A stretch of 64,000 bases of DNA. Origin: Rufibacter sp. DG15C (GTDB lineage: Bacteria; Bacteroidota; Bacteroidia; Cytophagales; Hymenobacteraceae). Every line of letters starts with the position of its first letter. Position 1 is the stretch's first letter. The translations under genes and the position numbers were made by a program. The notes beneath the pieces were generated by a model. That model saw only the letters and a program-made list of their open reading frames with translations. It ran no database searches and was not told the DNA's origin. This document shows positions 16,469 through 23,931 of this stretch, in pieces. The DNA lies in NCBI RefSeq assembly GCF_001577755.1, contig NZ_CP010776.1, forward strand, positions 4,079,739 through 4,143,738, in the 5' to 3' direction.

Positions 16469-16990
16469 ATGACCGCTTCTATTAACGTTCCCTTGCGCGT
16501 GAAACATTTCAACGCCCAAATCAAGCACAAGGAAGGCAAACTCAGGTTCAATAGAGCCCTGGGCACCGACAAAGACGACCCTCGCAATTACACTTCTAAC
16601 CTGCTAGAAGAAGCTTTGGCCCACCACGCTTTTCTGGAAATTGAGGAGAAGGACGCGCGCCTGTACCGCACCATTCCTACCGGTGAGAAACAATTGTTGG
16701 CAGATGCCCAGAGCTTTCTACACTTGTTGTTTTACCTGGGGCATGACCATGATCAAAAGATATTGGAGTCCAAGCTAGCCGAAAAACTAAGGATCAAAGA
16801 AGAGAAGGAACAAGCCAAAAAAGCAAAACAAAATGGCGCTCAACTGTCATTACTGGATTTTTCTTTGGAGCAGGAAGAAGAAGCCAGAAACATGCCGGCT
16901 CCTGGCAAGGCGGTAGGCTTTGAGATGGTGGAAGAAGACGGTGTTACCAAAATCAAGGGCACCAACTTCGTGATTTCTAAATTTTTGTAA
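16469..16990 (+). CDS. Conserved hypothetical protein
   Basis: Not recognised. The 173-residue soluble protein has no signal peptide or membrane segment. It opens LRVKHFNAQIKHKEGKLRFN, has a central hydrophobic helix SFLHLLFYLGHDHDQ, then a strongly charged Lys/Glu coiled-coil-like stretch (about 112-130), and ends KGTNFVISKFL. Normal codon usage and a TACTTTTA box just upstream suggest a real gene. A second small gene follows after 29 bases on the same strand, so the two probably form an operon ending in a strong bidirectional terminator. Confidence 0.75.
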   Translation: MTASINVPLRVKHFNAQIKHKEGKLRFNRALGTDKDDPRNYTSNLLEEALAHHAFLEIEEKDARLYRTIPTGEKQLLADAQSFLHLLFYLGHDHDQKILESKLAEKLRIKEEKEQAKKAKQNGAQLSLLDFSLEQEEEARNMPAPGKAVGFEMVEEDGVTKIKGTNFVISKFL

Positions 16991-17019
16991 ATTTAGGGTA
17001 ACTAAACCGCTTCGCTAAG

Positions 17020-17271
17020 ATGAATGTAATCACCTTGCACCTGTCAGACACTGTAAAAATTGAGGTAGACAACTCGTTTTCGGGGGAGGAGACCGTCAAG
17101 TACAACGGCGAAGTAGTGTCTGAGAAAAAATCGCTGCTGGGAGAAAACCATATCTTCACCCGCGAAGAAAATGGGGAACAGGTACAATATGAGGTGCGCA
17201 TTGGCATTAAAAACCTAGGCCGTATTAGCGTAGCCATCTACCGCAACAACAAAATAGTGCTGCTGAGCTAG
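17020..17271 (+). CDS. Small conserved hypothetical protein
   Basis: 83 residues, predicted to be almost all beta strand, with the repeated pattern NGEVVSEKKSLLGENHIFTR and YEVRIGIKNLGRISVAIYRN. No signal peptide, no cysteines, no known motif. It is the second gene after the 16469 unknown (29-base gap) and runs into a perfect bidirectional hairpin. Function unknown. Confidence 0.72.
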   Translation: MNVITLHLSDTVKIEVDNSFSGEETVKYNGEVVSEKKSLLGENHIFTREENGEQVQYEVRIGIKNLGRISVAIYRNNKIVLLS

Positions 17272-17286
17272 ACACAGCAGTAAAGC

Positions 17287-17356
17287 AAAAAGGTCATCGC
17301 TTCGTTTTTGGGCTGTTTTCACAGAAGTAGCCCAAAAACGAAGCGATGACCTTTTT
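17287..17356. repeat. 38-bp palindrome copy 11 within a 28-bp perfect stem
   Basis: Core 17303-17340. The arms (17287-17314 and 17329-17356) are fully complementary over 28 bp, with A and T tracts at the ends, so it is an excellent bidirectional terminator between convergent genes. The outer 16 bp, AAAAAGGTCATCGCTT, are unique to this locus. Confidence 0.95.
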
Positions 17357-17377
17357 TTATAAAACAATTAGGGTAAG

Positions 17378-18472
17378 CTATTCCTTTGGTATTTCCATGT
17401 AAAAGGTGGTGCCCCGGCCTTCCTGGCTTTCAAACCAGACCTTGCCTTGGTGCAGCTCCACAATCTTTTTGATGATGGACATGCCTAAGCCAACGGTTTT
17501 CTCGCCTTTCACACCTTCACGGCGCGAAGAGGTGAACTTGTCAAAAAGCCGCGCCTGTAAGTCATTGGGAATGCCAATGCCATCATCTGACACTGTAAAC
17601 AAGGTGGTGGCTATCTTGTCTTCTACCTTCACTTGGATGGTGCCGTGGTCTTCAGTGAACTTGATGGCGTTGGAAATGAGGTTGTTGAAGGCTTGCATGA
17701 ACTTCATGACGTCCAGGTACATGAACAACGGCTCTTCTGGTATCTCCATCACAAAGTTCTTAGAGATAAGGCCACCGCTCATCTCTTTGTAATTGTCAAT
17801 CATGATCTGCACGCGGTGGCAAATGTCAACGCGCTCTTTGTGCAGCACAATCTGCGATGACTCCAGAAACTCATTGTCTACAAAATCCCTGATCATGTCA
17901 GAGCCTTTCTTGGCGTTCTCCTTGATGTAATGCACCAGGTTGAGCACCACAGACTCAGAATCCTTCAGTTCAGTTTCTAAGAGCTCAATCATGCCCTCAA
18001 TGTTGTTGAAAGGCGCGGCCAGGTCATGGGACAGAATTTCTAGCGTAGAATTTTTCTTGGAGTTGAACTTGAGGATGTTGGCCTGGTATTCTTTGCGCTG
18101 GGTAATGTCCTCGGCGAAGCCCGTCACCAAGGATTCGTCCTTTTCTTCATACAATTGGCAGCATAGACAGATCCATTTCTCGTCTTGGGCAGGAATCTGC
18201 AACCTAAACTCAATGCCCTCCTGTTCCTTTACCTCCAAGAGCTTGGCATATTGGTCATAGAGGAAAGGTCGGTCTTCTTCATGCAGGTACCCTAGAATCT
18301 GGGCAGCGTCTGCCAGGGCAATCTCCTCAGAGATGCCAAACAGATGGGAGAATGCTTTGTTAAGGTATTTGAACCGGCCAGACTTGAGGTCATACACAAA
18401 ATAGGCTTGTCCAAAGGTTTCGGCTACCCGCTCTACCAGCGGCGCATGCTGAAAGGTTACTTCACTTTCCAT
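17378..18472 (-). CDS. PAS-domain sensor histidine kinase
   Basis: A 364-residue soluble kinase. A PAS domain occupies about residues 10-125 (AYFVYDLKSGRFKYLN, FAEDITQRKEY), the HisKA helix carries the H-box LSHDLAAPFNNIEG, and the HATPase domain shows N-box NLISNAIKFT, G1 DDGIGIP and G2 GLGMSIIKKIVE. No membrane segment, so an intracellular signal is expected. The frame extends to 18514, but MESEVTFQHAP (18472) is the more likely start. It diverges from a receiver-only regulator (18637) and lies near another (19290), which are plausible partners. Confidence 0.9.
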   Translation of the reverse strand: MESEVTFQHAPLVERVAETFGQAYFVYDLKSGRFKYLNKAFSHLFGISEEIALADAAQILGYLHEEDRPFLYDQYAKLLEVKEQEGIEFRLQIPAQDEKWICLCCQLYEEKDESLVTGFAEDITQRKEYQANILKFNSKKNSTLEILSHDLAAPFNNIEGMIELLETELKDSESVVLNLVHYIKENAKKGSDMIRDFVDNEFLESSQIVLHKERVDICHRVQIMIDNYKEMSGGLISKNFVMEIPEEPLFMYLDVMKFMQAFNNLISNAIKFTEDHGTIQVKVEDKIATTLFTVSDDGIGIPNDLQARLFDKFTSSRREGVKGEKTVGLGMSIIKKIVELHQGKVWFESQEGRGTTFYMEIPKE

Positions 18473-18611
18473 TTTTGCTAGTTTTATAGAGTGTCTCCAG
18501 CCCCAAGCGTGCATAGAGGTATCTAAGTATATGCGTATTACTATTTACAGGGAGTCCTCGTTGCGGTGTTGGATAATTATCTTTTAACAATCACCTTACT
18601 TCTTTATTTAG

Positions 18612-18619
18612 TACCTTTG
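18612..18619 (+). promoter_or_regulatory. -7 box for the 18637 regulator
   Basis: TACCTTTG matches TAnnTTTG and lies 17 bases before the ATG; no good -33 box is seen. Confidence 0.5.
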
Positions 18620-18636
18620 GTTATATCCCCAACACT

Positions 18637-19053
18637 ATGGCCCTAGAAAAAAATTCAAACACCATTCTGGACTTAGGAGAGATACTTGTCATTGATGATG
18701 ATACGTCTAGCCTGTTCCTGATAAATGACTTACTCACCTCCATGGGCTTGGGGGATAAAGTCACCACTACCACCAATGTACCTGAGGCGCTAAGCCTGCT
18801 GCGCGAACGCTCTGGCACTGCCAAGTTTCCAGATCTGGTGTTACTAGATATTAGAATGCCAGAAAGTGACGGCTTTGATTTTCTGGAGGAACTGGAAGCC
18901 TTACCCTTGGCCTCGCCGGCTCCTAAAGTGGTCATCTTGAGCTATTACGGCAACCGCACCTACCAAAGCCGCGCCGAAGCGCTGGGCGTTTCTGCCTATC
19001 TTAGAAAGCCGCTGACCCGTGAGAAGGTTTTGGACATCATCAACCTCAACTAA
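18637..19053 (+). CDS. Single-domain response regulator
   Basis: 138 residues forming one receiver domain and no output domain. The acidic pocket is VIDDD, the phosphoacceptor Asp is in VLLDIRMPESDG, and the C-terminal KP of LRKPL is the conserved lysine region; the usual Thr/Ser position is in VILSYYGN. It probably relays phosphate between kinases; the divergent PAS kinase at 17378 is the obvious candidate partner. Confidence 0.92.
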   Translation: MALEKNSNTILDLGEILVIDDDTSSLFLINDLLTSMGLGDKVTTTTNVPEALSLLRERSGTAKFPDLVLLDIRMPESDGFDFLEELEALPLASPAPKVVILSYYGNRTYQSRAEALGVSAYLRKPLTREKVLDIINLN

Positions 19054-19214
19054 TTTCTTTTCTGCCGCTTTTCATGTAACCTGCTTCCTAGTGTAAACTC
19101 CTTATGGAAGCGTCTTGGGAGGTGTCTATTCTTTTCAAAAAGCCTTAACGGAGTGTCAATTCTATTAAGCCGCACATGATTGACGGGGGAATTCAATGCG
19201 TGGGGTTCTGCTTT

Positions 19215-19256
19215 ATCGTTTTTGAGCTAATTTTTGGAAAACAGCCTAAAAACGAT
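19215..19256. repeat. 38-bp palindrome copy 12
   Basis: Core 19217-19254, outer pair AT/AT, between two convergent receiver genes. Arms TTTTTGAGCTAATTTT and AAAACAGCCTAAAAA are imperfect. Confidence 0.82.
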
Positions 19257-19289
19257 GGGTGTCTTTCTTCTATTAGTCAGGTCTACTCT

Positions 19290-19730
19290 TTAGCTGCATT
19301 CCTGCAAGGCCGCGTTCTCATCTAGTTTAAAGTATTTATCTACCAAGCGCTCCATCTGGTCTACTTTCAAAGGCTTGTTGAGGAACTCGCCTATTTTAAA
19401 CTCCTGGGCCAGTTGTAAGTCTTTGGGATTGGTGGAGGTACTGAGCATGATCACCACCGGGCGTTTATCAGGGGGTAAGGGCATTTGCTCAAAGTTTCTG
19501 AGAAACTCAAAACCGTCCATCACGGGCATTTTCACGTCTAGCAGAATTAATTGCGGGCAGGGCTTGCCAGAGCCTTCCATACACCGCTCGGCTATAATCT
19601 CCAGGGCCTCCCTCCCGTTCATGGCTACCAATATCTCCTCTGAGCACTTTATCTTATTGATAACTGTCTTGGTGATAAAATTGGCCGAATGATCATCATC
19701 CACCACTAATACACACTTAATCCGCTCCAT
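19290..19730 (-). CDS. Single-domain response regulator
   Basis: A receiver-only protein (146 residues from MERIKCVLVVDDDH; the frame allows 7 more). Phosphoacceptor Asp in LILLDVKMPVMDG, switch Ser/Thr in IMLSTSTNP, conserved Lys in LNKPL. The ANFITKTVINK helix is typical of Bacteroidota regulators that pair with PAS kinases. It is convergent with the 18637 regulator and not a close duplicate of it. Confidence 0.9.
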   Translation of the reverse strand: MERIKCVLVVDDDHSANFITKTVINKIKCSEEILVAMNGREALEIIAERCMEGSGKPCPQLILLDVKMPVMDGFEFLRNFEQMPLPPDKRPVVIMLSTSTNPKDLQLAQEFKIGEFLNKPLKVDQMERLVDKYFKLDENAALQECS

Positions 19731-19751
19731 GGGCTCCAATTGGTACAACAA

Positions 19752-20153
19752 CAGGTGTAAATGAGTTTTGTTCTAGGCTTGACCTCTTGTCTACCTGTCT
19801 TGTACTGCTAAACCAATACAACGTTGCCTCTGCCATTTCACAATTTTTGTTATGGCAGAGCAGGATTGCTGTAAATAAAGTACATCATTCCTTTTTGCAC
19901 GACTGAAATGCCCTGTCACAGTATGTTCAGACCTAGCAACAGTTTGACAATCTTTTGATGAATGAAATTGAGGCCATTATTTATATCAAGCTGAAAATGT
20001 GTGGCTTTTAATCCTAGAATCATTGTCCATTAAACACCTTTAAGGAAGGTTCATTTGGTCTTTCACCCATTTGCAACTCCTAGTAAACGCAGCAAGGGCG
20101 CGTCCTTTCACAGGACGCGCCCTTGCTGCGTTTGACGCTTTCCTCGGGAGTGG
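19752..20153. other. Intergenic stretch 19752-20153
   Basis: No gene. It contains a 9-bp hairpin CTCTGCCAT/ATGGCAGAG with a 15-base loop (19828-19860), AT-rich sequence, and the very stable terminator of the 20154 gene at the right end. No 38-bp palindrome is present. Confidence 0.6.
20085..20133 (-). terminator. Very stable terminator of the 20154 gene
   Basis: A perfect 22-bp stem (left AAACGCAGCAAGGGCGCGTC plus CT) with a 5-base loop, 21 bases beyond the stop. Unlike most gene ends here it contains no 38-bp core. Confidence 0.9.
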
Positions 20154-20771
20154 TTAGATAGAGTCTGTCACCACCAGTAAGGCATAGATAATACCTGGTA
20201 TCACAAACAATAAGGTAAGCAGCACACTCACCCAAAATCTGGTGTTCAGCTCGCCTTCATGCAAGAATACACCTAGCGGCGGGATCAAGATGGCGAAGAT
20301 CACTTCAATAATATTGACAGCCTGACCAGCGCGCATCACCTCTTTCACCTCATTGGCCAAAAACGCTTTCTCGGCTTTGCTCATGCTGGCTACTCTGGCT
20401 TTAACCATCGCAACGGCCTCGGCCTCAGTTATGGTGCTGGCCGCGATTTCGGCTTTGGCGGGAACGGGAGCTGCTGCCTGGGTAGTGGCAAAATGCTTTT
20501 TCTCTGCCAGCACCGGACTAGCTTTGGCCGCAGAAGCCTCTAAGGCAGGAGCTGGCGTGGCAACGGCTACCTGAGCTGCTGGGGCGGTCTCTTCTACCAT
20601 GGTGACCGTGGCCACTTTGGCTTCTGGCGCTGGCTTAGCTTCTGCTTTGTTGTAGGCTTCGGCTTTGGAAGGAGCAAAACGGTAGTACTCTGATGAACTA
20701 CAGGAGAACAACAGTTGGCCCACTACTAGAACCCAAACAAAGTGGAGTAATTTTTTAATTTTCATAGTCAT
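20154..20771 (-). CDS. Lipoprotein-type protein with C-terminal YqaE/Pmp3 domain
   Basis: 205 residues with an unusual build: a lipoprotein-like signal (VVGQLLFSC), an Ala/Pro/Glu-rich low-complexity linker (about 35-120), a helical stretch MSKAEKAFLANEVKEVMR, and a C-terminal Pmp3/YqaE (UPF0057) domain with two membrane helices (IIEVIFAILIPPLGVFLHEG, RFWVSVLLTLLFVIPGIIYA). Pmp3 proteins are usually free-standing 50-60 residue membrane proteins linked to ion and stress tolerance; here the domain is tethered behind a linker. Whether it is lipidated or simply membrane-inserted is uncertain. Met3 (20765) is an equally good start. The linker codons include one GGCCAAAAACG word (20355-20365). Confidence 0.8.
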   Translation of the reverse strand: MTMKIKKLLHFVWVLVVGQLLFSCSSSEYYRFAPSKAEAYNKAEAKPAPEAKVATVTMVEETAPAAQVAVATPAPALEASAAKASPVLAEKKHFATTQAAAPVPAKAEIAASTITEAEAVAMVKARVASMSKAEKAFLANEVKEVMRAGQAVNIIEVIFAILIPPLGVFLHEGELNTRFWVSVLLTLLFVIPGIIYALLVVTDSI

Positions 20772-21037
20772 TAAAGTAAAAGTGTATGCAATAGCAGTAT
20801 GAGTTTAAACCTCCCTCCTTTTTAAACAGGAGTACAATCCTTTTCTTAAGATTATTCTACTCTATTTTCCTGTTTTTGTTCAACCCAAGCACGTCTTATT
20901 CTTCTCAATTTGGATAGATTACCAGCATTTGTGTTCATCCTTTCAAATACTTGGCCAAAAGTACTTGTGACCGTAAGGAGAGCATGGAGAATAAATTGCT
21001 TTGATTGCCTACCTTTACTTTCCTCTGCAAGCCTACT

Positions 21038-21436
21038 ATGTTTAGAAAAACCCTTTTCCAGAATTCCTTTATTACCATTGAGATGGATATAACCACAGAC
21101 ATTTTGTTTGTGAACTGGACGGGAGAACAGACAGAGGAAACCGTCAAAGAAGGTTGTTCTCAGATGCTGGATCAGGTACAGCTTAACAAAACCAGGAAGG
21201 TCTTTAATGACAACTCAGAGGTGGTGGGCAATTGGTCTGGCGCCGCCGAATGGGGTGCCAAAGTCTGGTTTCCGGCTATGTACGCGGCAGGCTGTCAGTT
21301 TTTTGCGTGGGTCTTGTCTAAGGAATTGTACAGCCAGCTCTCTACCCAAGAAACCCTTAAATACCAGATTGCCGGCATCATCATCCTTAATTTTGAAGAA
21401 CGAGAACCAGCCCTTAACTGGCTAACCATCATGTAA
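21038..21436 (+). CDS. STAS/SpoIIAA-like small protein
   Basis: 132 residues from MFRKTLFQNSF. The pattern ITIEMDITTDILFVNWTGEQTEETVKEGC, LNKTRKVFNDNSEVVGNW and AAGCQFFAWVLS resembles the STAS/SpoIIAA-like proteins common in Cytophagales; no catalytic residues. The open frame extends 11 residues upstream. Role unknown. It is followed by palindrome copy 13. Confidence 0.72.
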   Translation: MFRKTLFQNSFITIEMDITTDILFVNWTGEQTEETVKEGCSQMLDQVQLNKTRKVFNDNSEVVGNWSGAAEWGAKVWFPAMYAAGCQFFAWVLSKELYSQLSTQETLKYQIAGIIILNFEEREPALNWLTIM

Positions 21437-21458
21437 CCACTGTTTGTATTGGCAATAA

Positions 21459-21518
21459 AAAACGCTTTTCGTTTTTGCCCTGAATCTTAGAAATCAGGCT
21501 AAAAACGAAAGGCGTTTT
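21459..21518. repeat. 38-bp palindrome copy 13 with outer stem
   Basis: Core 21470-21507 flanked by AAAACGCTTTT and AAAGGCGTTTT (one mismatch), between convergent genes; the A/T ends suit bidirectional termination. Confidence 0.92.
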
Positions 21519-21629
21519 GCAATTATCCTCTAGATGAGTTCTTCCAAGTTATTCCTTTAGTAGTTACCGTTCAGCTTTCAAAGGTAACGAAGGTTTTTCA
21601 TGGCGGGCTGTTCTCAATGATAAAACCAG

Positions 21630-21872
21630 CTACCTGTTGGGCTTGCTTCGGACGGCGGCCAGAACCATGTCCCAATAGTCCAGAAAACCGGCCTCTAGGC
21701 GCACAATCATTTCGCAGCGAAGGTTTTCCTTGATTTCTTCAATGTCCTCTAGGGAGTAATAATCCATCTCGTCAAAGAAGATGCCGTATAAAAACTCCAA
21801 TTCTGACGGTGACACTCCTTGTAGCAGAAAATAGACCAGCTCCTCTTTTGTAAATGTAGTTGTCCTCCTCAT
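21630..21872 (-). CDS. Small hypothetical protein
   Basis: 80 residues, acidic, helical, with EELVYFLLQGVSPSELEFLY and DYYSLEDIEEIKENLRCEM. No signal peptide or known motif. Its position opposite a strong terminator and its plausible composition support a real gene, but I do not recognise it. Confidence 0.6.
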   Translation of the reverse strand: MRRTTTFTKEELVYFLLQGVSPSELEFLYGIFFDEMDYYSLEDIEEIKENLRCEMIVRLEAGFLDYWDMVLAAVRSKPNR

Positions 21873-22122
21873 AGCGTACTTCTCCTGGTGAGCCTCTTTA
21901 CGTACGGGTATTTCTGGCCAGTTACTTATACTATCCCCAGATTTTATTCACCATTCTGTGCTTGCTCAACAATAGAGGCGCCACCAATTGAGTTTATACT
22001 ATAGAACAGGACGCGGTACTGGCATCTAACCCGTTAGAATGCCGTACCAAGCAGTAGGCAGCCTCTGGCGCTGTCTATCAATTCTGAATCTTAATTCCTA
22101 CCTTACCAAAAACACTACCACT

Positions 22123-22233
22123 ATGGCCAAAGGAAAATCACCTGTCAAGGACACCAGCAAAAAGACCCCCACCAAATCTTTAAAAGAGAAACGCGCCGAA
22201 AAACAACAGAAACGCGACTCTAAGAGAGACTAA
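22123..22233 (+). CDS. Very small basic protein
   Basis: 36 residues, about 39 percent Lys plus Arg: MAKGKSPVKDTSKK, then SLKEKRAEKQQKRDSKRD. Similar tiny basic proteins ending in a Lys/Arg-rich KSLKEKRAEK helix are common in Bacteroidota; nucleic-acid binding is a guess from charge only. The frame is open upstream to 22039, but this ATG gives the conserved N-terminus. Confidence 0.72.
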   Translation: MAKGKSPVKDTSKKTPTKSLKEKRAEKQQKRDSKRD

Positions 22234-22260
22234 GCAAGGGTTTACATTCATTCAGCAAAA

Positions 22261-22312
22261 AGGGAGCCGTTTTTGGCCTGATTTCCGGAAATCAGGCCAA
22301 AAACGGCTCCCT
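22261..22312. repeat. 38-bp palindrome copy 14: perfect 52-bp palindrome
   Basis: Core 22268-22305, centred on CCGG. All 52 bp are perfectly self-complementary, with the locus-specific outer stem AGGGAGC. It lies between convergent genes; there is an A run before it but no clean T-tract after it. Confidence 0.95.
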
Positions 22313-22336
22313 CTTGGTTAGCAAGTACTTGTTCGC

Positions 22337-23746
22337 CTACTCTTTTTGTTTCACATCTATCTGTTTCTTTCTGTTAAACCACCAGTACATGGGCACGCCT
22401 GTGAGCATGAGGCCCATGCCAATAGAGGCTTCTCTGGGCCTGATGAGAATGGTGTTCAGGAAGAGCGCCAGGCAGAAGAGAATCATGATGGCGGGCACTA
22501 TGGGATAACCCCACACTTTGTACGGCCGGGGTGCGTCTGGCATCTTTCTTCTTAAAATGAACACGCCCAGCGTGGTGGCTCCGTAGTAAATGAACACCGC
22601 AAACACGATCATGTCAGTGAGTTGGTCAAAGGTCCCAGACAGTACCAACAAACAGGCCCAAATTCCTTGAAAGACCAAAGAGTTGGCCGGCACTTGCGAT
22701 TTATTTAAGGAAGCGGCTTTCTTGAAGAAGAGTCCTTCGCGGGCCATGGCAAAGTACGTTCTACAGCTGGCCAGAATGGTGGCATTGGTACACCCCAAGG
22801 TGGTGACCAAGATGAGCAATGAAATAAAGAACGCGCCTTGGTCTCCCCAGAACACCCGTATGGCTTCTACCGCCGCTATTTTGTTGCCAGCCGCGTGCAA
22901 AGCCTCTAAGGCAGACACTGGCAGCAAGGACAGATACGTAGTGTTCACCAACAAATACACCGCAATCACCGTGAACACGCCAATGGCAATCCCTTTGGGA
23001 ATGGTCTTTTGCGGCTCCTTGATTTCGCCGCCCACGTAGCCAATGGCCGCCCAGCCCTGGTACGCCCAAAACGCCGACAGCATTCCCGCAAACACCGCGC
23101 TAAAGGTGACCGGTGTGTTGTTGGTGGTCTCAAGAGAAAACGCCGAGGCGATGTTGGCTTCCTTGCTGGTCAACCCAAAGCCTACAATCATGCTAATGCC
23201 AATAAAAACCAGGACCAGAATGCCCGTGCTGATGCCCGCGCCAGCCTTTATGCCTTTGGTGTTCACCCAGGTAAGGACAATGATAAGGGCAATAGCAGTG
23301 AGCTTTACTCTCAGGTCTGCAAACGGAAAGAACACCCCGCCAATATTGACTTCTGCCAGAGAAGGTAATAACGCCGGCAGGTCGCCCATGCTGTGCAGGG
23401 ACTGCGCAAAAACGTACGCCAACGAGGAGATGGCTGCCGTCTGGATGACCGTGAACAAAGACCAACCAAACAGGAACGCGAAGAATCGGTTGTAAATCTT
23501 CTTGTAGTAGGCGTATTCGCCGCCCGTATCTGCCAACAGCCCGGCCACCTCTGCGTTGCTTAAGGCCCCAAACAAGGTGATAATGCCCCCTAACACCCAG
23601 CAGATGAGAATCCAACCCGGCGAGTGCAGATCTGCGGCCATGGGCGCCACTTTCTTATACACGCCAGACCCAATGATATTCCCGATAACCACTACCACAA
23701 CCAGGCGCAAACCCAGAGATCTGTTAAGGTGAGACGTTGTACTCAT
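22337..23746 (-). CDS. APC-family amino acid permease
   Basis: 469 residues with about 12 hydrophobic segments. The first helix holds the family motif GNIIGSGVYKKVAP, and helix 2-3 carries GALSNAEVAGLLADTGGEYAYYKKIYN, both typical of amino acid-polyamine-organocation transporters of the SteT/LAT-like group. Inner membrane; substrate not readable. It is 185 bases from the same-strand trehalase gene with a palindrome copy between, so probably a separate transcript. Confidence 0.92.
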   Translation of the reverse strand: MSTTSHLNRSLGLRLVVVVVIGNIIGSGVYKKVAPMAADLHSPGWILICWVLGGIITLFGALSNAEVAGLLADTGGEYAYYKKIYNRFFAFLFGWSLFTVIQTAAISSLAYVFAQSLHSMGDLPALLPSLAEVNIGGVFFPFADLRVKLTAIALIIVLTWVNTKGIKAGAGISTGILVLVFIGISMIVGFGLTSKEANIASAFSLETTNNTPVTFSAVFAGMLSAFWAYQGWAAIGYVGGEIKEPQKTIPKGIAIGVFTVIAVYLLVNTTYLSLLPVSALEALHAAGNKIAAVEAIRVFWGDQGAFFISLLILVTTLGCTNATILASCRTYFAMAREGLFFKKAASLNKSQVPANSLVFQGIWACLLVLSGTFDQLTDMIVFAVFIYYGATTLGVFILRRKMPDAPRPYKVWGYPIVPAIMILFCLALFLNTILIRPREASIGMGLMLTGVPMYWWFNRKKQIDVKQKE

Positions 23747-23879
23747 ACATTGCGATTTTTATCTAGTAAGTAAAGGAATGTTTACCAGATTCACTACCCT
23801 TGCTCCTAGTCCTCCTGAAATGATTTATTTACAAAGGCTTTTCGCATAAGTATTCGGGTAGAAGATAAACCGTACTTGC

Positions 23880-23927
23880 CAAGTCGTTTTTGACTTGTTT
23901 GCTGGAAATCAGGCCAAAAACGACTTG
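23880..23927. repeat. 38-bp palindrome copy 15
   Basis: Core 23885-23922 with outer stem CAAGT/ACTTG, directly beyond the trehalase stop (minus strand). The right arm is intact and the left arm altered (GTTTTTGACTTG). Confidence 0.9.
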
Positions 23928-23931
23928 TGGT

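Noticed and set aside
19828..19860. Hairpin CTCTGCCAT/ATGGCAGAG as a small RNA
   Set aside because: Only 9 bp, large loop, and no promoter or T-tract identified.
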